From NCBI RefSeq assembly GCF_002934685.1, contig NZ_NKHL01000114.1, positions 101,642 to 165,641 of the forward strand: DNA of 64,000 nucleotides, in the 5' to 3' direction. Positions within the stretch are counted from its first letter, which is position 1; each line of letters opens with the position of its first letter. This DNA comes from Pseudomonas bohemica. Lineage in GTDB: Bacteria; Pseudomonadota; Gammaproteobacteria; Pseudomonadales; Pseudomonadaceae. The notes beneath the pieces were generated by a model. It did no database searches and was not told the origin of the DNA. It saw only the letters and a program-made list of their open reading frames with translations. Positions 53,354 through 62,248 of the stretch are shown here, one piece after another. A program made the position numbers and the translations under genes.

Positions 53354-53629
53354 GATCCAATCCCAAGACGCGCTGCAAAACTCGCGGGAGTGAGCTTGCT
53401 CACGAAAGCGACATCACACTCACCAACGATGTTGAACATGCCCACGTATTCGTGAGCAAGCTCACCTCCGCACGAGATGCATTGCGGCTTACGAACGCGG
53501 CCAACAATAAATAGTCGCCAACCCCCGATCAGCCGCTAAAAAATCGCGAACAGCGGCGTGTTTCGAGTTCTTATCCCAATTTTTTCCAACTGCTTGCCAG
53601 CTTTCATCTCATTGTTTACGGTTGGAGGC
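53354..53629. repeat. Intergenic region with REP pair (GTGAGCTTGCTC type)
   Basis: GGGAGTGAGCTTGCTCACGA (about 53387) and TTCGTGAGCAAGCTCACCTC (about 53450) form an inverted pair, the same family as at 11688. The rest, to 53629, has no gene and should hold the leuA promoter. Confidence 0.65.
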
Positions 53630-53707
53630 ATGAAAACCTCCCAAACCCTCATTTTGCTGCGTCAACATCGCTGCCTCAGTCTCGTCAGTGCACGACTGCC
53701 AGGCTAA
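53630..53707 (+). promoter_or_regulatory. Possible leuA leader peptide
   Basis: A 25-codon frame begins ATG AAA ACC and reads MKTSQTLILLRQHRCLSLVS then ARLPG. Six of 25 residues are leucine, clustered as LILL. It is preceded by GTTGGAGGC, though spacing to ATG is only about two bases. It ends 83 bases before leuA. A weak GGCCG/CGGCC hairpin lies in the remaining leader. Attenuation by leucine is inferred. Confidence 0.4.
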
Positions 53708-53790
53708 ATAGCGGTGCCTCGACCCTGTCTGTCTAAATTAATCGGCTGGCCGCCTTCTCTCGGCCCTGAGTACAAAAAAGGATTACTCCC

Positions 53791-55476
53791 ATGTCCATGC
53801 TCAAAGATCCCTCGAAGAAGTACCGCGCATTTCCTGTCATCGACTTGCCTGACCGCGCCTGGCCTTCCAGGACCATTACCGAGGTGCCGATCTGGTGCAG
53901 TTCCGACCTGCGTGACGGTAACCAATCGCTGATCGAGCCTATGGATTCGGTCAAGAAACTGCGTTTCTGGAAAACCCTGGTTCAAGTGGGCGTCAAGGAG
54001 ATCGAAGCGTCCTTCCCGGCCGCTTCCCAGACTGATTTCGACTTCGTCCGCACCCTGATCGAAGACGGTCACATCCCGGATGACACCACCATTCAGGTGC
54101 TGACCCAAGGCCGTGAAGACCTGATCGCGCGCACCTTCGAATCCCTGCGTGGCGCCAAGAAAGCCATCGTGCATCTTTATAACGCCACATCGCCGTCGTT
54201 CCGCCGCATCGTCTTCAATCAGGACAAGGACGGCATCAAGGCCATCGCGGTCAATGCCGCCAAGCTGTTCGTCAAATACGCAGCCCAGCAGCCAGAAACC
54301 CAATGGCAGTTCGAGTACTCGCCGGAAACTTTCAGCGCCACCGAGTTGGATTTTGCCAAGGAAGTCTGTGACGCCGTGGTCGAAGTCTGGAACGCTACGC
54401 CGCAGAACAAGGTGATCCTCAATCTGCCAGCGACCGTTGAAGTCGCCACGCCGAACATCTATGCCGACCAGATCGAGTGGTTCTGCCGCAATATCAACCG
54501 TCGCGACAGCGTGATCATCAGCCTGCACACCCACAACGACCGCGGCACAGGCGTTGCTGCGACCGAACTGGGGCTGATGGCCGGTGCCGATCGCGTCGAA
54601 GGCTGTCTGTTCGGCAACGGCGAGCGTACCGGTAACGTCGATCTGGTGACGGTTGCCCTCAATATGTACACCCAGGGTCTGAACCCGCAACTGAACTTCT
54701 CCGACATCGACGGCGTGCGCAAGGTTGTCGAAGAGTGCAACCAGATTCCGGTGCACCCGCGTCATCCGTACGTTGGCGATCTGGTCCATACCGCGTTCTC
54801 CGGCTCGCACCAGGACGCCATCCGCAAGGGCTTCACCCAGCAGAAAGAGGACGCGCTGTGGGAAGTGCCGTACCTGCCAATCGACCCGGCGGACATCGGC
54901 CGCAGCTACGAAGCGGTGATTCGCGTGAACAGCCAGTCCGGCAAGGGTGGCATCACCTATCTGCTGGAACAGGAATACGGCATCTCCCTGCCGCGTCGCA
55001 TGCAGATCGAGTTCAGCCAGGTGGTTCAGGGCGAAACCGATCGTCTGGGCCTGGAAATGACCGCGCAGCAGATCTACTCCCTGTTCAAGACTGAATACCT
55101 GCAAGCCAATAAGCCTTATGCGCTGGTCAGCCATCGTCTGCAGGAAGAAAACGGTCACAGCGCGGTTGAAGTCGAAGTCACCGGCAAGGGTGACGGCGAA
55201 AGCAACCTGCACTGGAAAGGCCGCGGCAACGGTGCGTTGGAGGCCCTGGTGGCCGGTCTGCCGGTCAAGGCGGAAATCATGGACTATAACGAGCACGCCA
55301 TCGGCGCAGGCACCACGGCCAAGGCTGCTGCCTACATTGAACTGCGCGTGAACGGTGATCGTGCAGTGCACGGTGTCGGCATCGACGAGAACATCACCAC
55401 CGCCAGTTTCAAGGCGCTGTTCAGCGCGTTGAATCGCGCGCTGATCCAGGCCGAGTCTGCGGCACAGGCTGCCTGA
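53791..55476 (+). CDS. leuA: 2-isopropylmalate synthase
   Basis: 561 residues, the long LeuA type 2 form. It condenses acetyl-CoA and 2-ketoisovalerate, the first committed leucine step. Catalytic barrel motifs: WCSSDLRDGNQSLIEPM, metal-binding LHTHNDRGTGVA and EGCLFGNGERTGNVDLVT. The C-terminal allosteric domain (about 430-555) mediates leucine inhibition in the family. AAGGA lies 9 bases before the ATG, and a terminator follows. Confidence 0.97.
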   Translation: MSMLKDPSKKYRAFPVIDLPDRAWPSRTITEVPIWCSSDLRDGNQSLIEPMDSVKKLRFWKTLVQVGVKEIEASFPAASQTDFDFVRTLIEDGHIPDDTTIQVLTQGREDLIARTFESLRGAKKAIVHLYNATSPSFRRIVFNQDKDGIKAIAVNAAKLFVKYAAQQPETQWQFEYSPETFSATELDFAKEVCDAVVEVWNATPQNKVILNLPATVEVATPNIYADQIEWFCRNINRRDSVIISLHTHNDRGTGVAATELGLMAGADRVEGCLFGNGERTGNVDLVTVALNMYTQGLNPQLNFSDIDGVRKVVEECNQIPVHPRHPYVGDLVHTAFSGSHQDAIRKGFTQQKEDALWEVPYLPIDPADIGRSYEAVIRVNSQSGKGGITYLLEQEYGISLPRRMQIEFSQVVQGETDRLGLEMTAQQIYSLFKTEYLQANKPYALVSHRLQEENGHSAVEVEVTGKGDGESNLHWKGRGNGALEALVAGLPVKAEIMDYNEHAIGAGTTAKAAAYIELRVNGDRAVHGVGIDENITTASFKALFSALNRALIQAESAAQAA

Positions 55477-55548
55477 TCGGAGCAGGCTGAGAAGGTCACC
55501 GCCACAGTCGGTGTGGCGGCCCACCTCGGAATCGCACCGCAGCCGCAA

Positions 55549-55585
55549 AAAAGGCCCTGAAGCGAACGCTTCGGGGTCTTTTCAC
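55549..55585 (+). terminator. Terminator of leuA
   Basis: AAAAAAGGCCCTGAAGC and GCTTCGGGGTCTTTT pair around GAAC, with a T-run at the end. On the minus side it could also serve the FlxA-like gene ending at 55601. Confidence 0.8.
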
Positions 55586-55600
55586 TTCTGGCCTTTTTAA

Positions 55601-56011
55601 TCAGGCAGTGGTGCTGACGCTATCTTTCATCAGTTCGAGCAAGGCCGCCTGCTGAGCGTTCAACTGCGCCATGGTGCCAGCGATCTGCTGCTGGATAGCC
55701 ATGACCTGCTGCGCCTTCTCCTGCTCGGGCGCGTTGCTATTCTGCGCTGCCGCCAGCTGTGCCTGCTGTTGCTGGAGGACCTTCTCGGTCTGCTTGATTT
55801 GCTCTTGCAGCTGCTTGATCGCCTGCTCCTGCGACGAGGTGGCCGCGTCATCTGCCTTGCCAGCGCCTGTGGCCTGAGGGTCTTTATAGACGTTTACCCG
55901 CAGATGCACATTGGTCGCGGTCGCGTCGTTCTTGGTGGGCTCGTCATTTTTGAACCCAGCTGAGATAACGCTTGAGTAGGCACTCAACGAACTCGTGTTG
56001 ATAGTGGTCAT
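55601..56011 (-). CDS. FlxA-like coiled-coil protein, copy 1
   Basis: 136 residues from ATG 56011, spaced 6 bases from GGAG; another ATG lies 3 bases upstream. The N-terminus MTTINTSSLSAYSSVISAGF is followed by a long Gln/Ala-rich coiled coil (about 55-130; QEQAIKQLQEQIKQTEKVLQ). No signal peptide. It is paralogous to the next gene upstream. FlxA of E. coli is flagellar-regulon controlled, but its function is unknown. Confidence 0.8.
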   Translation of the reverse strand: MTTINTSSLSAYSSVISAGFKNDEPTKNDATATNVHLRVNVYKDPQATGAGKADDAATSSQEQAIKQLQEQIKQTEKVLQQQQAQLAAAQNSNAPEQEKAQQVMAIQQQIAGTMAQLNAQQAALLELMKDSVSTTA

Positions 56012-56130
56012 CATGAACTCCCTGTTAGTGCACTTTGTATCGGCCTGCTTACAAAGAACTGAAGTTCACCAATCTGCGCGCGTGAAAATACCCCACGGCT
56101 GGGGCCATGGAGTATTTGCGGATCGGTTTG

Positions 56131-56571
56131 TCAGGCGGTGGTGTTGATGCTGCCCGACTGCTGCAACTGCACCAACGCCGCTTCCTGAGTAGCGAGGGTG
56201 GCGGAGGAGGAGGAAATCTGGGACTGAATGGCCATCGCCCGCTGGTTTTTTTCTTCGTCGGAGCCGCTGCCAGACTGAGCGGCCGCCAGTTGCTGCTGTT
56301 GTTCCTGCAACTGTTTTTGGGTTTCCTTGATTTGCTCTTCGAGCTTCTCGATCGCTTGTTCGCTTTCGCTGGAAGAACTGGAGCTGCCACCCGCGCCACC
56401 CGCGCCGCCTGCTGCACCGGCTTGTGTGGTGGAGGCGGTCGCGGCGGCTGCGGTGGTCGAGGTATCGCTGTCAGTGCTGTCGGTACTGGCGGTCGTGGTG
56501 GCGTCTTTCTTGACCGAGAGAGTGAAGCTGCTGGAGTAGGAAGCGAGTGAGGATGCGTTGATGGTGGTCAT
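56131..56571 (-). CDS. FlxA-like coiled-coil protein, copy 2
   Basis: 146 residues from ATG 56571, with AGGAG 6 bases upstream. MTTINASSLASYSSSFTLSV matches copy 1 at the start, and both end TTA. A low-complexity Thr/Ser/Ala/Gly linker (about 25-70) precedes the coiled coil EQAIEKLEEQIKETQKQLQE. It overlaps no other gene; longer in-frame starts run into the omega-amidase gene and were rejected. Function unknown. Confidence 0.8.
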   Translation of the reverse strand: MTTINASSLASYSSSFTLSVKKDATTTASTDSTDSDTSTTAAAATASTTQAGAAGGAGGAGGSSSSSSESEQAIEKLEEQIKETQKQLQEQQQQLAAAQSGSGSDEEKNQRAMAIQSQISSSSATLATQEAALVQLQQSGSINTTA

Positions 56572-56629
56572 ACCGATCTCCTGTTTTGGTACAACGCTAT
56601 CGACCGCATCCCCTTCAAACTCTATGACT

Positions 56630-57421
56630 TTAGTGTATCTCGAATGTATCCGCGTCGAGATATGCCGGGAATTTCTGCCGGTATGCCGCCAGACTGTCAG
56701 CCGACAGACTGACGTGAAACACGCCATCGGCCTCGCCAATGTTCAGCAAACTCTCGCCCTGAAAATCCAGCACCTGGCTGTCGCCGGTGTAGGCGAAACC
56801 TTTGCCATCGGTGCCGATGCGGTTCACGGCTGCTACATAACACAGGTTTTCGATGGCACGCGCGGGCAGCAACCGGTTCCAGTGTAGACGTCGGGCCCCG
56901 GGCCAGTTGGCGGTATATAGCAGCAAATCAGTGTCTTGCGCGCCGCGGCTCCAGACCGGAAAACGCAGGTCGTAGCAAATCAGCGGCCGAATTCGCCAAC
57001 CTTTGAGTTCGAACTGCACCTGACGCTCGCCAGGGCTGTAATGTTCATGTTCGCCGGCCATGCGGAACAGATGGCGCTTGTCATAGTGCAAAAGCTCGCC
57101 ATCAGGGCGCGCCCACAGCAGGCGATTGCGATGACCGCCATCGGCGTCGCGAACGATCACGCTGCCCGTCACCACAGCGTCGAGGCGCCTGGCCTGATTC
57201 AGCAACCATTGCGAGGTGATACCGTTCTCGGGTTCGGCGAGCGTCTCGGAGTCCATAGAAAAGCCGGTGGTGAACATCTCCGGCAGGATCACCAGATCAG
57301 CGCCTTCGGCTTGAGAAAGCAGCTCTTCGAAGTGCGCATGGTTGGCCAGGCAGTCGTGCCAGACCAGCGTGGTTTGCACCAGGGCGATGTTCAGGTTTTG
57401 CAGTTGGCTCAGATCGCGCAT
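56630..57421 (-). CDS. Omega-amidase (YafV-type nitrilase-superfamily hydrolase)
   Basis: 263 residues. The nitrilase triad is visible: Glu in LVILPEMFTTGFS, Lys in LLHYDKRHLF, Cys in PLICYDLRFPVWSR. It would hydrolyse alpha-ketoglutaramate or related amides, the by-product of glutamine transamination. It overlaps the aminotransferase stop by 13 bases, fitting a paired role in methionine salvage. Confidence 0.92.
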   Translation of the reverse strand: MRDLSQLQNLNIALVQTTLVWHDCLANHAHFEELLSQAEGADLVILPEMFTTGFSMDSETLAEPENGITSQWLLNQARRLDAVVTGSVIVRDADGGHRNRLLWARPDGELLHYDKRHLFRMAGEHEHYSPGERQVQFELKGWRIRPLICYDLRFPVWSRGAQDTDLLLYTANWPGARRLHWNRLLPARAIENLCYVAAVNRIGTDGKGFAYTGDSQVLDFQGESLLNIGEADGVFHVSLSADSLAAYRQKFPAYLDADTFEIH

Positions 57422-58557
57422 AGTTTTTCCGCTGCCAGACGCAACGTCTCCTCACGCTTGGGAAAGCACAGGCGAATCAGACGCTGGCCCTCAGGTGGGT
57501 TTTGGTAGAAGACCGATGGCGGAATGCTCGCCACCCCGTGTTCACGGGTCATCCACAGCGACATCTCGACGTCATTCAAGTCTGGACGAATCTGCGAGTA
57601 ATCGACCAGCTGGAAGTATGTCCCGGCAGCGCGCTTGAAGTTGAAGCGCGAGGACTCCAGGCGATCGCAAAAGAAGTCGCGCTTGGCTTGATAGAACGCA
57701 GGTAGCTCTTCGACATGCTCAGGGCACGCGGCCATGAAATCGGCCAGGGCCCATTGCAGCGGAGTGACGCCGCAGAAACCGACGAACTGGTGAATCTTGC
57801 GCATCTCGGCGGTCAAAGCGGGCGGCGCTACCAGGTAACCGGTTTTCCAGCCGGTCACGTGATAGGTCTTGCCGAACGAACTGACCACGAAGGCACGTTC
57901 GTACAGTTCTTCGTGAGCCAGAACGCTGGCATGCTTCACGCCGTCGAACACCAGATGCTCGTACACCTCGTCACTGACCAGATAGATATCGCGATCGCGG
58001 ATCAATGCCGCCAGTTGGTCCAGTTCGTCGCGAGTGATCAGCGCACCGCTCGGATTGTGCGGGCTATTGATAATGATCATACGAGTCTTCGGACTCAGCG
58101 CAGCGCTGAGTTGCTCCCAGTCGATGGAGAACTCGCCATCCTTGAGCTGCACATGCACACAGCGCCCGCCCGCCAGCTCTACTGACGGCTCGTAACTATC
58201 GTAGCTGGGGTCGAAAACGATGACTTCGTCGCCTGCGCGCACCACGGTCTGGATCGCGCAGAAGATCGCATGGGTTGCGCCGGGGGTGATGGTGATTTCG
58301 CTGTCGACATTGACCTGACGACCATAGGAACGGGCGATCTTGGTAGCGACTTGCTGGCGCAGTACAGGCAGCCCGGCCATCGGCGCATATTGGTTAAAGC
58401 CATCCATGGTGCGACGGCAGAGGGCTTCGCGCAGCGCGTCAGGCCCATCGAAATCGGGAAAACCCTGAGAAAGATTGATCGCCCCGGTATCGGCTGCAAG
58501 CTGGGACATCACGGTAAAGATGGTGGTGCCAACGTTCGGCAATTTGCTGCTGATCAT
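57409..58557 (-). CDS. Methionine aminotransferase (YbdL/MtnE-like, PLP)
   Basis: 382 residues from ATG 58557 (AGGAAAACCCT). Fold-type I aminotransferase: N-terminal INLSQGFPDFDGP, ITPGATHAIFCAI, NSPHNPSGALI, VSDEVYEHLVFDG, PLP-Lys in SSFGKTYHVTGWKTGY, and C-terminal RLIRLCFPKREETL. The SQGFPDF start places it with YbdL and kynurenine aminotransferases. It probably transaminates 4-methylthio-2-oxobutanoate with glutamine, its product being removed by the coupled omega-amidase. Confidence 0.93.
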   Translation of the reverse strand: MISSKLPNVGTTIFTVMSQLAADTGAINLSQGFPDFDGPDALREALCRRTMDGFNQYAPMAGLPVLRQQVATKIARSYGRQVNVDSEITITPGATHAIFCAIQTVVRAGDEVIVFDPSYDSYEPSVELAGGRCVHVQLKDGEFSIDWEQLSAALSPKTRMIIINSPHNPSGALITRDELDQLAALIRDRDIYLVSDEVYEHLVFDGVKHASVLAHEELYERAFVVSSFGKTYHVTGWKTGYLVAPPALTAEMRKIHQFVGFCGVTPLQWALADFMAACPEHVEELPAFYQAKRDFFCDRLESSRFNFKRAAGTYFQLVDYSQIRPDLNDVEMSLWMTREHGVASIPPSVFYQNPPEGQRLIRLCFPKREETLRLAAEKLCAI

Positions 58558-58626
58558 AGGGTTTTCCTGCTCCACACCCGGTTCCAGAACGGCACGGGGA
58601 CCCGCAGAATAGCCCATCCTGAAAGC

Positions 58627-58656
58627 ATAAAAAAAGGCGCCATTGGCACCTTTTCG
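58627..58656 (-). terminator. Terminator of der
   Basis: On the minus strand GGTGCC-AAT-GGCGCC is followed by TTTTTTT, just after the der stop. The stem is 6 bp with one G-U pair. Confidence 0.75.
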
Positions 58657-58675
58657 AAGAAAGTCCGCTATCGAG

Positions 58676-60145
58676 TCAGCGTTTATCCTTGCGCTTTTTC
58701 TCGGCTTTCTTGTGGTGCGACATCAAGCGACGCTTCTTGTTGACCTGACGGTCGGTGAGCGTGTTCTTGTTGCCTTCGTACGGGTTGTCGCCACCCTTGA
58801 ACTCAATGCGAATGGGCGTACCGACCAGCTTGAGTACGCGACGGTAGGTGTTCTCCAGGTAGCGCACGTACGACTTCGGTACTTTCTCGACCTGATTACC
58901 GTGGATCACGATCAGCGGCGGGTTCGCACCACCCAGGTGAGCATAACGCAGCTTGATCCGACGGCTGTTGACCATCGGCGGCTGGTGCTCGGTAACGGCG
59001 TCCTCGAGAATCTGCGTCAGACGGCTGGTCGGCCAGCGTGTCACGGCTGACTTGAACGAGTTCTGCACCGATTGATACAGGTTGCCAACGCCAGTGCCAT
59101 GCAGTGCCGAGATGAAATGGATATCGGCGAAGTCGACGAAGAACAACCGGCGTTCCAGTTCGGTCTTCACGTAGTCGCGCTCGCTCGGCACCATGCCATC
59201 CCACTTGTTCAGTGCGATGACCAGCGCGCGGCCGGCCTCCAGGGCGAAGCCCAGCAGGTTCAGATCGTGGTCGACCACGCCTTCGCGGGCGTCCATCACG
59301 AAGATCACCACGTTCGCGTCTTTAATCGCCTGCAGGGTTTTGACCACAGAGAATTTTTCGACTTCTTCGTGGATCTTGCCGCGCTTTCGCACACCGGCGG
59401 TGTCGATCAGCGTGTACTTCTCGTCGTTGCGCTCGAACGGGATGTAGATGCTGTCGCGGGTAGTGCCGGGCTGATCGTAAACGATGACGCGGTCTTCACC
59501 GAGCATGCGGTTGACCAGTGTCGACTTGCCGACGTTCGGACGACCGATGATCGCGATCTTGATGCCGTCTTTTTCGCTCGGACCAGGAATGCGCTTGGCT
59601 TCTTCGCCTTCAGCGACGTCCTCCTCTTCGCCCTCTTCCACTTCATCAGCGTCTTTGGGGAATTCGCGCAGGGCGATTTCCAGCATCTGCGTGATGCCGC
59701 GACCGTGGGCACCGGCTACCGGAATGGCATCGCCCATACCCAGTGGCGCGAACTCGGCGCGCGCCATGTCAGGGTCGATGTTGTCGACCTTGTTGGCAAC
59801 CACGTACGAGGTCTTGTTGCGCTTGCGCAGGTGCTCGCCAATCATCTGGTCGGCTGCGGTGAAACCGGCTTTGGCGTCTACCAGAAACAGCACGACATCG
59901 GCTTCTTCGATGGCCAGCAGCGACTGCTCGGCCATTTTTTCGTCCATGCCGTGTTCATCACCGGAAATGCCGCCGGTGTCGATCAGGATGTAGGTACGCC
60001 CTTGCCACTTGGCCTCACCGTATTGGCGATCACGGGTCAGACCGGACAAGTCGCCGACGATGGCGTCGCGAGTCCTGGTCAGGCGATTGAACAAGGTGGA
60101 CTTGCCGACGTTCGGTCGACCCACCAGGGCGATTACGGGAACCAT
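58676..60145 (-). CDS. der: Ribosome assembly GTPase Der (EngA)
   Basis: 489 residues from ATG 60145 (GGAGAGCCGC). It has two tandem GTPase domains, each with GRPNVGKSTL (about residues 8 and 205), DTGGIS / DTAGVRKRG and NKVD / NKWD. An acidic linker (EVEEGEEEDVAEGEEAKR) joins them. The C-terminal KH-like domain ends in a basic tail. It acts in 50S maturation. It follows bamB on the minus strand. Confidence 0.98.
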   Translation of the reverse strand: MVPVIALVGRPNVGKSTLFNRLTRTRDAIVGDLSGLTRDRQYGEAKWQGRTYILIDTGGISGDEHGMDEKMAEQSLLAIEEADVVLFLVDAKAGFTAADQMIGEHLRKRNKTSYVVANKVDNIDPDMARAEFAPLGMGDAIPVAGAHGRGITQMLEIALREFPKDADEVEEGEEEDVAEGEEAKRIPGPSEKDGIKIAIIGRPNVGKSTLVNRMLGEDRVIVYDQPGTTRDSIYIPFERNDEKYTLIDTAGVRKRGKIHEEVEKFSVVKTLQAIKDANVVIFVMDAREGVVDHDLNLLGFALEAGRALVIALNKWDGMVPSERDYVKTELERRLFFVDFADIHFISALHGTGVGNLYQSVQNSFKSAVTRWPTSRLTQILEDAVTEHQPPMVNSRRIKLRYAHLGGANPPLIVIHGNQVEKVPKSYVRYLENTYRRVLKLVGTPIRIEFKGGDNPYEGNKNTLTDRQVNKKRRLMSHHKKAEKKRKDKR

Positions 60146-60163
60146 GCGGCTCTCCACTTCGTT

Positions 60164-60251
60164 ATTTCAGAAAATACAAAAGCCGCTGCAAGGCAGCGGC
60201 CGGAGTTCGGAGCGGCACCCTAAGTGCCGCGAGCCCCGTCAGAGCGGGGCT
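60164..60251 (-). terminator. Three consecutive hairpins between bamB and der
   Basis: AGCCCCG/CGGGGCT (60232-60251), GCGGCAC/GTGCCGC (60212-60230), and GCCGCTGC/GCAGCGGC (60182-60200). Only the last is followed by a T-run (TTTTGTATTTT) on the minus strand and looks like a true terminator, about 20 bases before the der start. Confidence 0.7.
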
Positions 60252-60296
60252 GCCAGAGAATGCCATTGACAGGCTTTTCTCCAGCATAGACAGCCA

Positions 60297-61448
60297 TCAC
60301 TTGATCGTCAGGGCTTCCAGCTTGCCGCTGTTACCGAAGACGTAAATAGTGTTGCCCGACACCAGCGGGCGTGCACGCAAGCCATCACTGTCGATTTTTT
60401 CACGGCCAACGAAGTGACCGTCGACCTGGCTCAGCAGGTGGAGATAGCCTTCCATGTCGCCGACGGCTACGTAGCTGGAGAACACTTCAGGCGAACCGAG
60501 TTGACGGCGAGCCAGCGAGTCGTTGCTCCACAGCGCGGTGGACGAACGTTCATCGACGCCTTCCACGGTGCCATTGGCCAGGGAAACGTAGACGCTGCCG
60601 AAGCCCTGGGCCACGCCCGAATAGCTCGACGCATCACGCTGCCACAGCACACGGCCGCTCTGCAGCTCCAGGCCCGCAATACGGCCCTGATAGGTTGCAA
60701 CGTACAGCGTGCTGCCGGACAACAGCAGACCGCCGTCGATGTCGACTACACGATCCAGCTCCGAGCGACCCTGTGGAATCGCTACGCGCTGTTCCCAGAC
60801 CGGCACGCCGTTGGTGGTGTCCAGCGCCACGACCTTACCGGTCGACAGGCCAGCGAGGGCCAGTTGCGGGGTCACGATCGGCGCACCGGTGCCACGAAGG
60901 GTCAGTACCGCAGGACTGCTTTCGTAGATCCAGCGCTGGTTGCCGGTGGCGGCATCGTAACCGATAACCTTGTCGTCCTGGGTCTGGGCAACGACCACAT
61001 CACCGTTGGTGGCTGGGGCGGACAGCACTTCGCTGGTCGCCTTGGCCTTCCATTTCTGCTCGCCGGTCGCTTCGTCCAGGACGATCACTTCGCCGCGCAG
61101 CGTGCCGACCATGACCAGACCGAAACCTACGCCGACAGCGCCGGAAACAGGCTGCTCGAGCTCTTTCTTCCAGACCACGTCGCCGTTGCCGCGATTGATC
61201 GCCATGACCAGACCGTTGGCGTCGGCGGCGTAGATATTCTCGCCGTCGATGGCTGGAACCAGCATGTTGTAGATGTCGCCCTGGCCATCACCGACCGAGC
61301 GGCTCCACAGCTTTTGCAGAACCACTTCCTCTTTGAAGTCGGTCAGCTCTGCCGGAGGCAATTCCTTTTTGCTGTTGCTGCTGCAACCCGCGGCCAGAAT
61401 GGCCAGAGCCAGCAATGCTGCATGTTTCCAACGGATCACGTCACGCAT
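60297..61448 (-). CDS. bamB: Outer-membrane assembly lipoprotein BamB
   Basis: 383 residues. Lipobox LAILAAGCSSNSKK. Eight PQQ-type beta-propeller blades, e.g. GDVVWKKELEQPVSGAVGVG, GNQRWIYESSPAVLTLRG and GRVLWQRDASSYSGVAQG. It is part of the BAM complex that inserts beta-barrel proteins. Its start overlaps the yfgM stop by 8 bases. Confidence 0.97.
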   Translation of the reverse strand: MRDVIRWKHAALLALAILAAGCSSNSKKELPPAELTDFKEEVVLQKLWSRSVGDGQGDIYNMLVPAIDGENIYAADANGLVMAINRGNGDVVWKKELEQPVSGAVGVGFGLVMVGTLRGEVIVLDEATGEQKWKAKATSEVLSAPATNGDVVVAQTQDDKVIGYDAATGNQRWIYESSPAVLTLRGTGAPIVTPQLALAGLSTGKVVALDTTNGVPVWEQRVAIPQGRSELDRVVDIDGGLLLSGSTLYVATYQGRIAGLELQSGRVLWQRDASSYSGVAQGFGSVYVSLANGTVEGVDERSSTALWSNDSLARRQLGSPEVFSSYVAVGDMEGYLHLLSQVDGHFVGREKIDSDGLRARPLVSGNTIYVFGNSGKLEALTIK

Positions 61449-62082
61449 CCCCTTTCGCCAGATCGTCGAGCTTCATTTGCAGACCGCCTACCGCCGATTG
61501 CTCGGACAGTGCAGCCTTGGCTTTCTTGTATGCAGCGTAAGCGTCATCGGTACGACCCAGCTGAACCAGCAGGTCACCGCGCAGCTCTTCACGAGCGGCT
61601 TCGAAAGACTTGTCGACCTGACCGTCGAGCAGCTTCAGCGCGTCTTCAGCCTTGTTCTGTGCCGCAAGCACGCGAGCCAGACGTTGACGTGCGATTTCGC
61701 CAAGCGTCGGGTTGACCGGCTTGTCGCTGACGGCTTTCAGCTCGTTTGCAGCGTCGTCCAGCTTACCGGTGTCGACCGCGACCTTGGCCACAAACAGACT
61801 GCCGTATTGCGCGTAGGCAGTGCCACCGAACTCGCTTTTCAGCTTGCCGGCGATCTCGGCCACTTGACCGGCATCCGCCTGGCCGCTTGGGGTCAGCGCC
61901 GTTTCCAGCAATTGCTGGTACAGGGCCGAAGCACCTTGTGCCTGACTGTTCTGATAGCGGTGCCAGAACTGCCATCCCAACACCACGATCACTGCGAGCA
62001 GACCGCCGGTGACCAGGGGCTTGCCGTTACGTTGCCACCAGTCCTTTACCGCTGCCAGCTGTTCATCATCAGTACTCGACAC
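61441..62082 (-). CDS. YfgM-like tetratricopeptide membrane-anchored protein
   Basis: 213 residues from GTG 62082 (AGGAG 7 bases upstream). Cytoplasmic N-terminus MSSTDDEQLAAVKDWWQRNG, one membrane helix (LVTGGLLAVIVVLGWQFW), then TPR-like periplasmic repeats (DUF2133/TPR_21). E. coli YfgM associates with SecYEG and PpiD as a periplasmic chaperone partner. The longer in-frame start at 62163 runs into the dispersed repeat and was rejected. Confidence 0.92.
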   Translation of the reverse strand: MSSTDDEQLAAVKDWWQRNGKPLVTGGLLAVIVVLGWQFWHRYQNSQAQGASALYQQLLETALTPSGQADAGQVAEIAGKLKSEFGGTAYAQYGSLFVAKVAVDTGKLDDAANELKAVSDKPVNPTLGEIARQRLARVLAAQNKAEDALKLLDGQVDKSFEAAREELRGDLLVQLGRTDDAYAAYKKAKAALSEQSAVGGLQMKLDDLAKGDA

Positions 62083-62117
62083 CCCATTACTCCTATTCGC
62101 GTCGCTCAATCGGCTTT

Positions 62118-62230
62118 CGAAGTGGCTGTGCTCGGCCTTGCTGCGTTGAAAACAGGGTCGCAATGCTCATTTAGGTGTCTAAACTCCGCTTGCTCGCCTG
62201 TTTTCGCCTTGCCTGACCTTCGCTCGCCGA
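62118..62230. repeat. Dispersed repeat of about 105 bp, copy B (inverted relative to copy A)
   Basis: Read on the minus strand: GGCGAGCGAAGGTCAGGCAA, then GGCGAAAACAGGCGAGCAAGC, TGAGCATTGCGACCCTGTTTT, CAACGCAGCAAGGCCGAGCA. It aligns along its length with 17949-18056. It lies between hisS and yfgM. Confidence 0.75.
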
Positions 62231-62248
62231 CCTCGATTAGATGCTTGT

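Noticed and set aside
53704..55548. 614-codon minus-strand ORF antisense to leuA
   Set aside because: Shadow of leuA: all LeuA motifs lie on the plus strand. High-GC coding DNA leaves long antisense frames open.
56572..56660. Possible sigma-28 promoter upstream of the FlxA-like gene
   Set aside because: TAAAG and GTCGATAG are too far apart (about 23 bases instead of 15).
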